From contig JBGSHS010000043.1 in assembly GCA_041752115.1 (NCBI GenBank), positions 20,142 through 84,141 on the forward strand: DNA of 64,000 nt. Reading direction: 5' to 3'. Below, piece after piece: positions 33,886 to 42,589 of this stretch. The translations under genes and the position numbers were made by a program. This stretch comes from JAJRVM01 sp041752115. GTDB taxonomy: Bacteria; Planctomycetota; Planctomycetia; Pirellulales; Pirellulaceae. Below the pieces are notes generated by a model. The model had not been told where the DNA came from and searched no databases. It was given only the letters and a program-made list of their open reading frames with translations. Position 1 is the first letter of the stretch, and each line of letters begins with the position of its first letter.

Positions 33886-35787
33886 ATGTGTCTCGGCGCA
33901 CCGTTCGTTATGCTACTGCTGGTTTCCGCCTCATCGGCCGACGACACAGCGCGTGTGGACTACTGGATCACATTGCTCGATGCGAATCGGCCACGTCTGG
34001 CGATCGAGATCGAAGCGCCAGCGGCGGCGGCGGCCGCGACTGAACTGGGATTTGGAGAAGGGTGGGGAGGCGTCTCCGAAGCGGGGGCCGATTTTGTCCT
34101 GACCTCTGTCGTCGATCAAGCTGGTCGCTCGCTCAGTTGGGAAGCGGGGGACGCCCATACCTGGAAGGTGCGGACGGAGGAGGCTCAGCGGGTTCGTGCG
34201 CGATTTGAGATCGGGCCGACATCGCATCGCGGCAATCCGCAGGGAAGTGATTATTATCAGCCGATCGTCGAGCCGCAGCTCATCCACCTGCTCGGCGGAA
34301 ACGCCCTCCCCTGGCCCACGCACCTTGATCGCCAGACCACGCGTGCCATTTCCCTGGAATGGAAGGGGTTCGAACAGGCTGGCTGGGCGCTGGCCAGTTC
34401 CCATGGTGTGGGAGCGGGGCCGTTGGCGATCACGGCGGATGCGGATACGTTTCGACATGCCGTGTTCGTGGCTGGCAAGTTCACGGTTTTCGAACGGATG
34501 GCGTTGGGGAGTCCTGTGCGCGTGGCCGTGTGGGGGGACGATTGGGGGAGTTCCACCAGCGATTTTGCCGATCAGTGTGCCCGCATTGTCGAAATCGAAC
34601 GTGCTTTCTTCGACGACCGAGACCGTCCCCCGTTCCTGATCACCTTGATACCGATCGGGACGTCCGACCGACGCTCGTCGTTTCTGGGCGGAACCGGACT
34701 GCTGAACTCGTTCGCGCTGTTCCTGCAGCCTGGAGCAAGACTCGACCGTGGGCCCGATGGCGGCATGAGTGTCACGTGGCTGCTGGCACACGAGATGTTT
34801 CACGAATGGAATGGAAGTACCATTCGCCTGGCGCAGCCGGAGCGTCGTGGCTACTGGTTTTCTGAGGGATTCACTGACTTCTACGCGCGGAGACTCTTGG
34901 CGCGAAATGGCCTGCTGGATGAAGACGAGTTCGTGGCGTCGTGGAATCGGCGGTTGACCGAGTTCGCAACGCATCCTCAGCGCGGAGCGTCGGCGGCACG
35001 AATCGAGGAGGCGTTCTGGTCGGATCGCGAGGTGCAGTCGCTGCCCTATGTGCGTGGCGATCTGATTGCGCTCAAAGTCGACTATGCCATCCGTAACGCG
35101 ACTCAGGGCGAGAAATCCTTGGATGATCTGATGCGTGCGCTGGTGCGTCAGGCGCGCGAGGAACGCCGCGAGTTCACGGTCGACGATCTGATTGCGGAGA
35201 TCGGGCGTTGGAGTGACGCTCGGACGGCAGCGGAAGTCCGCGCGGTAGCGGTCGATGGCGCCGAGCTGGAACTGTCGGCAGATACTTTCGGACCCGACTA
35301 CCAGCTGCTGCCGACTACCGCTGTCCAATTCGAACTCGGTTTTGATTTCCAGCGCACTCGCGCAGCCAAGGCCATCACGGGGTTGGTTGCCGGTTCGGCG
35401 GCGGAGCGTGCCGGTCTGCACGAAGGGGACGCGCTGCGCGGTTTGAGTCTGAGCCCGGGACAGCCGGACTCGCCTGTCGTCATTTCCATTGTTGCCGACG
35501 CGGCAGGGGCGGCGAAGGAAGTACGCTATCTGCCGCAGGGGAAGCCGTGCCAGAGCTGGCGTCTGGAACGTGCCACCCGTTCGACGCAAGCCGCGCAAAA
35601 GGCCCCCCAACTCATTCTCGATGTGGGAGCACAAGGCACGATCGACGATCGTCACGCGCACCAGCCTGCCATGGTCTATTGGCAAGGGGATCTTTACGAA
35701 TTCTACGACGCGGTCAGTAATGCGGGCGGCCCCCACCCGACCAATGCCGTGCGAGGCATCAGCGTAGCGCGATCACGTCCCTGGTAG
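33886..35787 (+). CDS. M61 glycyl aminopeptidase-like protease with PDZ domain and foreign tail
   Basis: The ATG at 33886 is chosen because it follows CGAGGG and begins a signal peptide (CLGAPFVMLLLVSASSADD); the product has 633 residues. The zinc site is HEMFHEWNG (His302, His306) with the third ligand Glu327 in FSEGFTDFYARRLL, the classic M61 pattern. A PDZ-like domain follows (GLVAGSAAERAGLHEGDALRGL, about 500-560). The final 48 residues (AHQPAMVYWQGDLYEFYDAV...GISVARSRPW) do not look like an M61 end; they resemble the closing blade of secreted five-bladed propeller glycosidase-like proteins. I infer a deletion that joined two genes. The peptidase part itself is complete. Confidence 0.82.
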   Translation: MCLGAPFVMLLLVSASSADDTARVDYWITLLDANRPRLAIEIEAPAAAAAATELGFGEGWGGVSEAGADFVLTSVVDQAGRSLSWEAGDAHTWKVRTEEAQRVRARFEIGPTSHRGNPQGSDYYQPIVEPQLIHLLGGNALPWPTHLDRQTTRAISLEWKGFEQAGWALASSHGVGAGPLAITADADTFRHAVFVAGKFTVFERMALGSPVRVAVWGDDWGSSTSDFADQCARIVEIERAFFDDRDRPPFLITLIPIGTSDRRSSFLGGTGLLNSFALFLQPGARLDRGPDGGMSVTWLLAHEMFHEWNGSTIRLAQPERRGYWFSEGFTDFYARRLLARNGLLDEDEFVASWNRRLTEFATHPQRGASAARIEEAFWSDREVQSLPYVRGDLIALKVDYAIRNATQGEKSLDDLMRALVRQAREERREFTVDDLIAEIGRWSDARTAAEVRAVAVDGAELELSADTFGPDYQLLPTTAVQFELGFDFQRTRAAKAITGLVAGSAAERAGLHEGDALRGLSLSPGQPDSPVVISIVADAAGAAKEVRYLPQGKPCQSWRLERATRSTQAAQKAPQLILDVGAQGTIDDRHAHQPAMVYWQGDLYEFYDAVSNAGGPHPTNAVRGISVARSRPW

Positions 35788-35898
35788 TCGATGCCTCGGC
35801 GCCGTCGAAGGCTGCCCTGACAAAGGATGGTTAGTGTCATCCACCGGCGATTCGGAAGTGTGACTGTTGCCAATCACAATCGCCGGACCTGGGATTCG

Positions 35899-37554
35899 TC
35901 AAGTCGAGGCCCTGTTCGGTCGGGTTCCGGCATGCCAGCGTGACGACTGACTCGGAATCGTCGGTGCCGCGAGAGCGTATTCGACCGCCTTTCGCAGGAC
36001 CCTCGTCAACGTTTCGAGCTGATAGGGCTTCTGGATGAAGCCTCCCAACTGCAGGTCGGAAAACCGCTCGGTGGCAGTGTCCTCACGGAAGCCGCTCGAC
36101 AGAATAACGGGAACGCTCGAGTTGATTATCCTGAGTTCCTTCAGTGTTTCCTCACCGTTCATCTTGGGCATGGTGAGGTCCAGGATCACGCCCACGATGT
36201 CCGACTGATGCAGCCGGTATACACCGATGGCTTCTTCGCCATCCCGCGCTGTGAGCACTGAGAATCCTGCATGTTCGATCATGCGCTGCGCGGCGTTGCG
36301 GACGATCTCTTCATCATCCACGACCAGGATCGTACCACTACCTCGCCAGGAAGCCATCGCGGTCTCACCCGCTAATTCGGCTGCGGCGCTTGTGCTGGCC
36401 GGGAAATAGACCTGGAAAGTCGTTCCCTTGTCCGGTTCACTGGTCACTCGCAGGCCACCCTTATGCCCTCGGACGATGCCGTACACTGCGGCCAGTCCCA
36501 AGCCGCGGCCTGTGAACTTCGTGGAAAAGAACGGGTCGAAGATCCTGGCCAGTGTCTCCCGGTTCATGCCGCAACCTGTGTCAGCAACCTCAAGGCAAAC
36601 ATACCGCTCAGCTGCAGCGGTATCGCTGGTTCTGACAGCCGCCCATTGGGCTTCGCTCAATTGTACTGTGCAGGTCCTGATCGCAACGACGCCACTCTGT
36701 TCGCCCATCGCTTCGGAAGCATTGATCACCAGATTGAGAATGACCTGATGGACCTGAGCAGGATCAGCTTCGATCGCCGGGAGGTTGGAAGCAAGGTCGC
36801 TGGTCAGCGTGGATTTCTTGGAGACCGAGACCTCCAGCATCTTCCAGGTGTCGGTCACGATCCGCGATACGTCAATCGGTTGAGCGATCAACTTGCCTTT
36901 GCCGGAATACGCCAACATCTGCCGAGTCAGGTCGGCAGCTCGCTGAACAGCCTTCTTGATGATGTCGATATCCTCTCGAGCTGGTTCCGACGGCGGCAGC
37001 CGCGCCTTGAGCAGATCCGCATACCCCATAATCCCGGCCAGGATATTGTTGAAGTCGTGAGCAATGCCACCGGCCAGGATTCCCAGGCTCTCGAGTTTCT
37101 GGGCCCGCCAAAGCTGGAGCTCCTTCTCACGCAGTGCCACTTCGGCAGCCCTCTTATCTTCGACCAGACGACGGTGCGCAAGTACACGATCGATGACACC
37201 GGGCAGTAGATCAAGCCATCCTCCATCCAGGTCTTTGATGATGTAGTCGTCCACGCCTAATTTCATGGTTTCCACGGCAATCCGCTCAGTGCCGGTACCA
37301 GTTACCATCACCGTGGGTGGCAAGGGGCCCTGGGCGGCTATGCGGCGAATGACGCCGAGTCCGTCGAGTCCCGGGAGTGCCTGATCGAGTGCCAGCAGGT
37401 CATAAGGTGCCTGGGCAAACTTCAACATGGCTTCCTCGCCATCAGCGGCCAACTCAACAGCGATGCCAGCCTGAGCCAATCGCTCCTTCACGAGCAGCGC
37501 CAGATCATGGTCGTCTTCTACGTACAGAATGCAAGGACGTTTTCTCTGCTGCAT
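35899..37554 (-). CDS. Hybrid sensor kinase, REC-HisKA-HATPase-REC
   Basis: Starting at the ATG at 37554 (an earlier ATG at 37614 would overlap the preceding gene), the product has 551 residues. It opens with a receiver domain (ILYVEDDHDLALLV...DLLALDQALPGLDG, phosphoacceptor Asp near residue 54). A kinase core with the H-box LAGGIAHDFNNILAGIMGYADLL follows, then ATP-binding boxes (NLVINASEAMG, DTGCGMN, GRGLGLAAVYGIV). A second receiver ends it (ILVVDDEEIVRNA...GVILDLTMPKMNGEE). There is no membrane segment, so it is cytoplasmic. It lies 25 bases downstream of the multi-PAS kinase with its HPt domain, so the two likely form one phosphorelay; the input receiver here is a plausible target of that HPt. 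Confidence 0.93.
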   Translation of the reverse strand: MQQRKRPCILYVEDDHDLALLVKERLAQAGIAVELAADGEEAMLKFAQAPYDLLALDQALPGLDGLGVIRRIAAQGPLPPTVMVTGTGTERIAVETMKLGVDDYIIKDLDGGWLDLLPGVIDRVLAHRRLVEDKRAAEVALREKELQLWRAQKLESLGILAGGIAHDFNNILAGIMGYADLLKARLPPSEPAREDIDIIKKAVQRAADLTRQMLAYSGKGKLIAQPIDVSRIVTDTWKMLEVSVSKKSTLTSDLASNLPAIEADPAQVHQVILNLVINASEAMGEQSGVVAIRTCTVQLSEAQWAAVRTSDTAAAERYVCLEVADTGCGMNRETLARIFDPFFSTKFTGRGLGLAAVYGIVRGHKGGLRVTSEPDKGTTFQVYFPASTSAAAELAGETAMASWRGSGTILVVDDEEIVRNAAQRMIEHAGFSVLTARDGEEAIGVYRLHQSDIVGVILDLTMPKMNGEETLKELRIINSSVPVILSSGFREDTATERFSDLQLGGFIQKPYQLETLTRVLRKAVEYALAAPTIPSQSSRWHAGTRPNRAST

Positions 37555-37579
37555 ATTGACCCGAATCTCGACTTGATGG

Positions 37580-40500
37580 TTACGGCTTGCGAAAAGGCTC
37601 CGAGGCACTCCCAACCGCGGATGTAGATGCCTCGCGGCACAATCTTACGAGTTCTATCACGGCGGTTTGCAGTTCAGATAACTCGCATTGGCCACTGGCC
37701 AGCGATTCCACGGCTCTGGCCACACAGGCGATATCCTTCAAACCGTATGCTCCAGCCGTTCCTTTGAGTGGATGTGCGGTCCGAGCCAGCGACTCTCGGT
37801 CGCCCGAACGCCAGGCCTGTTCCAGCATGCTGGACCTCGCCGACAATCCACGGATGAACTGTGACTTGAGCTGGTCCAAGGTGCTGTCGGCACCTTCCCG
37901 TTCCAGAACTCGTGTGCTGGCAGGCGACGATGACGCTGCATCGCATGATTGGTCCACTGCCGCGCTGCCGGACGCGAACATGTACCGAGTCACGATATCC
38001 TGCAGAGCGTGCGGCGTCACCGGTTTGGTGATGTAGTCATCGCAGCCGGCCGCCAGACACTTCTCTCGGTCGCCCACCATGGCAAAGGCGGTAAGGGCGA
38101 CTATTGGGCCTGTCCAACCGTAGTCACGGAGCCAGCGAGTTGCCTCGTACCCGTCCATGACAGGCATCTGGATGTCCATCAAGACTAGATCATAGGGTCT
38201 TCCCTCGGCCTTCGCCTGCACCACCATCTCGCACGCCACACGCCCGTTGTCGGCCATGTCCACTTCCATCCCCATGCCGTTGAGGTGGAATCGAATCAGG
38301 TGTTGAGCGTCAGAGAAGTCCTCGGCAAACAACACGCGCCCATGTAATGCCGAGTCCCGCGATGTGGACGCTCGACCGGATTGCTCTTTCTTAACTGGCG
38401 GCGATTCAGCTGTGCGAAACGACTTCAGGGAACCTGCATCAATCGTCAGCGTGAAGGTGCTTCCCTGTCCCAGTTGGCTGCTGACTTCGATGTCCCCGCC
38501 GAGTGCCTTGGCGAGACGCTGCGAGATACCCAGCCCAAGTCCAGTGCCACCGTAGCGACGAGTGAGAGATCCATCCAACTGGACAAACGGTTGAAACACG
38601 TCTTTGATCTTGTCCTGGGGAATGCCGATGCCCGTGTCGCTCACGGCAAATTCGATTCGTCCTGTGCCGTCCTTTTCACTCGGGCAGCGAACGGTAATGC
38701 ATATCCCTCCGCTTTCGGTGAACTTGACAGCGTTTCCCACGAGGTTCAACAAGATCTGGCGCAACCGAGCACGGTCGGTGTGGATCGTCGTCGGCACCGG
38801 AAGGCGGTAGTCCACATCGAGGCTCAATTCCTTAACATTGGCCTGAGTCTGCACCGCCGCAAACACGTCGTCGATCAAGTCCTGTAATGGGCAGTCTGCT
38901 TTCTCCACCGGCATTCTTCCGGCCTCGATTTGTGACAAGTCCAGGATGTCGTCGATCAAGCGAAGCAAGGCCTGCGAGTTTCGCTGGATTCCTTCCAGAA
39001 ACTCGTGTTGCTCAACTGGCGAGAACTCCGGAGACATCATCAAGATATCGGAGAACCCGGTGATGGCCGTCATGGGGGTGCGAAGCTCATGGCTCATGTT
39101 GGCCAGGAACTCGCTCTTGGCACGGTTGGCTGCCTCGGCGGAATTCTTGGCTAAACGGAGGTCTTCTTCCGTCCGTTTGCGCTCAGTGATGTCACGTATG
39201 ATGGCAATGACGCCGATGATTTCGCCCTTCGCGTTTCGCAACGAGGCTTGAGTATCCACTGCCCAGCCGGTGCAGCCACTACGGGGGACAGAATAAGGAA
39301 ACTCGAGCGTGCCAACGGATCCTCCCTGCAGGCACTTTTCGAGGTTCGCGATGACCGGAGTTCCTCGCAGGAAGGGAAACACTTCCAGTGGGTGACGCCC
39401 CAGAACTTCACTGGCCGTCAAACCGGTCAAACGTTCCATATAGGGATTCCAGACCTGGTACCGCAGGTCAGGTCCATAGACGATGATACCCTCCTGGGCA
39501 CTGGCGATGACTTGCTGATTGAACCGATTGGATTCGGCCAGCGACTCTTCGGCTTGCTTCCGTTCGGTGATGTCGTGGCAAATGCAAAATACTAGTTTCT
39601 GTCCCCACAGTTCGGCCACGCTGTTGGACAGCTCCACATCGAAGCTGGAACCATCCTTGCGCCAATGGCGGGTCTCGAAGCGGGCGCCGTCGGGTCCCAA
39701 GGCCCGGATCGCTTCCAGCACTCGTTCACGGGGCCAATCACGATCCCAATCCCACACATGCAGTTGCCGGACCTCATCGGAGGTGTAGCCGAGCATTTCC
39801 GCAAACTGCCGATTGGCCTCGAACACCTTTCCTTGCTGATCCAGAACCACGATGCCGTCGCGCGAGCCCTCAATCAGAATCTGCCGGCGTGTGGCTTCGA
39901 CAGTCAATGCTTCCTCCGCCTGCTTGCGATCGGTGATATCGAGTGTGATTCCGGTCATGCGAGCCGGCGCGCCCCACTCATTGTGTCGTGTGTGGCCGAG
40001 GGAGACCATCCAACGTTCGCCCCGAGTCGGATGACAGATGCGGAATTCGCAACGGTAAGTCGCATGGCGAGCGATCGATTCCTCAACGACGCATTGCAGT
40101 CGTTCGCGGTCGTCCGGGTGGACTACTTTGAGGGTGTTGCCCAACCGCATTCGGGTGCCGGGAACTACACCGAAGAGTGCATACATTTCCGACGACCACC
40201 ATGCCTCGCCGCTGGTCAAGTCCCAGTCCCACACGCCTCCCTTGGCCCCTTCCAGAGCCAGACGCAATCGCTCCTCGCTCTCGCGGAGTGACTCTTCCGC
40301 CTTCTCCCGCTCCGTGATGTCGCGGAGAATGACTTGGATGGCCTGACCGTCCGCATCGAGCAGAGGCGCGGCCGTGATCTCGGCGAAACGAAAAGTGCCG
40401 TCCAGACGCACGATCTTACCCGTGACGAGTGGCGCAACGCGACCTTCCAGGAGGCCGCGAATGCGCTCCCGCATGATCGGGTGGTATTCGGGAGCGAACA

Positions 40501-41077
40501 GCTCATACGGTGACCGTCCCAGAAGCTCCTGAGCACTCTTGGCACCGAAAAGTTCGATAGCAGCGGGATTTACCAGAACGACTCGGTTTCTGCGATTGAT
40601 GAAGATCGCATCAGGCGAAAGTTCGACGAGGCTGCGATATCGCTCCTCGCTGTGCCGCAAAGCATCGTCCGCCAGTTTGCGGTCGGTGATGTCTTGCTTG
40701 AAGGCCAGGAATCGATCGTCAGAGATCTTGATGGCATCACAGGTGATCCATCGCCGCGACCCATCCTTGCGAATCAGCGCGAACTCGCCCGTGGCGTGGC
40801 CCCACTCCTTCACGCGGGCGACATGCTGCCGCCCGGCGTCCTGTGACCCTTCGGCCACCAAGTCCGCCACTGACATGGCCAGCAGTTCCGCTTCCTCGTA
40901 GCCGGTCAGCCGGCAGGCAGCCGGATTGACCTCGACGTAACGCCCGGCAGCATCGACGACCATGGCCGCCAACGGAGCGCGTGCGAAGTAGGCGTAGTAA
41001 CGGCTTAAGAGAGATCGCGTTTGCCCCGACCCGAACGCGGAAAGGGCTGGCAGTCCCTGTTCGCCAGGAGAGTCCAT
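37580..41077 (-). CDS. Five-PAS hybrid histidine kinase with REC and HPt
   Basis: The 1165-residue protein has five PAS/PAC units in a row (about 24-135, 145-255, 265-385, 390-510 and 515-640), each closed by a DIT-D/E-R-K motif. A HisKA domain with FLANMSHELRTPM follows (about 655-720), then HATPase with NAVKF, DTGIGI and GTGLGLGIS (765-880). A receiver comes next (VLFAEDFSDAQ...LVLMDIQMPVMDG, 925-1040), and a C-terminal HPt with HPLKGTAGAYGL (1065-1150). There is no membrane segment or signal peptide, so it senses cytoplasmic cues such as redox, oxygen or ligands. AAAGGA precedes the ATG. It is the first gene of a two-gene operon with the REC-kinase-REC gene. Confidence 0.94.
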   Translation of the reverse strand: MDSPGEQGLPALSAFGSGQTRSLLSRYYAYFARAPLAAMVVDAAGRYVEVNPAACRLTGYEEAELLAMSVADLVAEGSQDAGRQHVARVKEWGHATGEFALIRKDGSRRWITCDAIKISDDRFLAFKQDITDRKLADDALRHSEERYRSLVELSPDAIFINRRNRVVLVNPAAIELFGAKSAQELLGRSPYELFAPEYHPIMRERIRGLLEGRVAPLVTGKIVRLDGTFRFAEITAAPLLDADGQAIQVILRDITEREKAEESLRESEERLRLALEGAKGGVWDWDLTSGEAWWSSEMYALFGVVPGTRMRLGNTLKVVHPDDRERLQCVVEESIARHATYRCEFRICHPTRGERWMVSLGHTRHNEWGAPARMTGITLDITDRKQAEEALTVEATRRQILIEGSRDGIVVLDQQGKVFEANRQFAEMLGYTSDEVRQLHVWDWDRDWPRERVLEAIRALGPDGARFETRHWRKDGSSFDVELSNSVAELWGQKLVFCICHDITERKQAEESLAESNRFNQQVIASAQEGIIVYGPDLRYQVWNPYMERLTGLTASEVLGRHPLEVFPFLRGTPVIANLEKCLQGGSVGTLEFPYSVPRSGCTGWAVDTQASLRNAKGEIIGVIAIIRDITERKRTEEDLRLAKNSAEAANRAKSEFLANMSHELRTPMTAITGFSDILMMSPEFSPVEQHEFLEGIQRNSQALLRLIDDILDLSQIEAGRMPVEKADCPLQDLIDDVFAAVQTQANVKELSLDVDYRLPVPTTIHTDRARLRQILLNLVGNAVKFTESGGICITVRCPSEKDGTGRIEFAVSDTGIGIPQDKIKDVFQPFVQLDGSLTRRYGGTGLGLGISQRLAKALGGDIEVSSQLGQGSTFTLTIDAGSLKSFRTAESPPVKKEQSGRASTSRDSALHGRVLFAEDFSDAQHLIRFHLNGMGMEVDMADNGRVACEMVVQAKAEGRPYDLVLMDIQMPVMDGYEATRWLRDYGWTGPIVALTAFAMVGDREKCLAAGCDDYITKPVTPHALQDIVTRYMFASGSAAVDQSCDAASSSPASTRVLEREGADSTLDQLKSQFIRGLSARSSMLEQAWRSGDRESLARTAHPLKGTAGAYGLKDIACVARAVESLASGQCELSELQTAVIELVRLCREASTSAVGSASEPFRKP

Positions 41078-41463
41078 GGTATAAATCCTTTCACACCAGG
41101 TAGCCAGGGAGGATGCGGGGCCACGTCAAGCTTGGCAGGGTGCGTATTTTACCCCGCCGCCCGGGGGAGGAAAATAGCATTCCGGCGTGTTGGTGGTGAG
41201 AAAAAGTCGTGGCTGCCGCTGGGGGTAGGACGTCCCCTGCGGGTGCTTGTGCGTTTTGACGCTGCCGCTGGAAGGAGAATGCCGCTCCTTGCCCGGCCGG
41301 TGGCGGGATACTATACACCTGCTCGCCAGGAGCCGCCAAAGGCGCGCCAGGCCAGTTAGCCGTGCTGTTGGAGTTCGTCGATTCCGCGGCCCCTGCAAAC
41401 CGTGTCCCTCAGTTCGCTACCGGCAGTGTGGTCCCTTGAACAGCCGGAAAGGACGTATCGAGG
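41078..41463. other. Divergent intergenic region
   Basis: This 386-base region separates the multi-PAS kinase (minus) from the AlkD-like gene (plus). It holds no recognisable gene and no copy of the repeat families. Both genes' promoters should lie here. Confidence 0.5.
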
Positions 41464-42228
41464 ATGACGTACCGCAAGAAGCCGATGACTACGGTTGAAC
41501 TGCCAGTCGACTTGGACGCACGTAGGGCACAGGAGCGACTCCGCAGTCTCGGTTGTCCGCAGCAGGCGGCCATCCTGGCCCGCTTCTTCAAGACAGGTCC
41601 CGGTGAGTACGGCGAAGGCGACCGTTTTATCGGAGTCAAAGTGCCCGTCATCCGGAAGATTGCCCGCGAGTGCAAGGCCTTGCCGCTCCCGGAAGTCGAG
41701 TGCCTGCTGCACTCTGACATCCACGAGGAGCGGTTGCTAGCTCTGGTGATCCTGGTCGGCCAGTTCGAGAAAGGCGACGACGATTCGCGGAAGCGGATCT
41801 ACGACCTTTACCTGGCTAATACCTGTGTCATCAACAACTGGGACCTGGTGGATCTGTCGGCTCCGCAGATTGTGGGTGGCTACCTGCAGAACCACAGCCG
41901 CAAGGGGCTCGATGGGCTTGCGAAGTCAGCGAGTCTGTGGGAACGACGGATCGCCATCCTGGCGACTTTCTACTTCATCCGCCACGGCGACTTCGCCGAC
42001 ACACTGCGAATAGCGGAGAGACTGCTGGACGATCGGGCCGACCTGATTCACAAGGCGGCCGGCTGGATGCTGAGGGAAGTGGGAAAGCGGGACGTGTTGG
42101 TGCTGGAAGCATTCCTGGAAAAGCACTGCCGAGTGATGCCGCGAACGATGCTGCGGTATGCCATCGAGCGGCTTCCGGAGAAGAAACGACGCTCGTACCT
42201 GAGCGCGGGCAAGCGAACGAGAAAGTGA
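41464..42228 (+). CDS. AlkD-like DNA alkylation repair glycosylase
   Basis: The 254-residue protein is an all-helical HEAT-like DNA glycosylase of the AlkC/AlkD class. It shows the family's FFKTGPGEYGEGDRFIGVKVP opening, which contains the conserved 'GxG-x-GD-F-x-G-V'. The catalytic neighbourhood is NNWDLVD (Trp126, Asp127), with Arg161-Arg162 and Trp201 in KAAGWMLREVG, equivalent to the Trp, Asp, Arg and Trp residues that hold the DNA backbone in AlkD. It removes alkylated purines such as N3-methyladenine or N7-methylguanine without base flipping, in the cytoplasm. A second ATG seven codons in is a possible start. It stands alone; a hairpin 154 bases downstream may end the transcript. Confidence 0.93.
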   Translation: MTYRKKPMTTVELPVDLDARRAQERLRSLGCPQQAAILARFFKTGPGEYGEGDRFIGVKVPVIRKIARECKALPLPEVECLLHSDIHEERLLALVILVGQFEKGDDDSRKRIYDLYLANTCVINNWDLVDLSAPQIVGGYLQNHSRKGLDGLAKSASLWERRIAILATFYFIRHGDFADTLRIAERLLDDRADLIHKAAGWMLREVGKRDVLVLEAFLEKHCRVMPRTMLRYAIERLPEKKRRSYLSAGKRTRK

Positions 42229-42589
42229 CACGCGGCGGACGACGGGCAAGCGGCATGCCACGAGTGTTTATGTCGTACGCGACCAGTGATCTCCAGCAGG
42301 ATGTTGATCTGACCACCGATGCGCGCACAACAGAGACGACGAAGGCACGAGGGAAAAACAACTTCGGCGTTACCGTTGTAGCCACGCTCGCGCAGAGCGT
42401 GGGAAACCGGCCAACCACGGAAGTTACTCATCCCGCGATCCCTAGACCGATCGAATCACCGGGTGGCTGCTGATTGCGATCGGTGTTTGTGCCGAACTGC
42501 GGGTCACGCTGCTCGACCTGTTCTTGTTCCGTTCCGTCAGGCCGATCGACTGAGCCGTGGTTCTGATGGCTGATGGGCTGAGCCAGCCG
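42229..42589. other. Intergenic region between convergent genes
   Basis: The 361 bases between the AlkD-like gene and the end of the large glycosidase gene (opposite strand) hold no gene that I can support. The hairpin at 42382-42408 is the only clear structure. Confidence 0.5.
42382..42408. repeat. Hairpin repeat CCACGCTC...GGGAAACC, copy 2
   Basis: CCACGCTC pairs perfectly with GAGCGTGG over a five-base loop and is followed by GAAACC. It shares stem and trailing sequence with the element at 367-393. It lies between convergent genes, consistent with a terminator. Confidence 0.55.

Noticed and set aside
33931..35736. A 601-codon minus-strand open frame opposite the M61 gene
   Set aside because: Antisense of a complete peptidase gene with correct zinc motif; no independent domain is visible.
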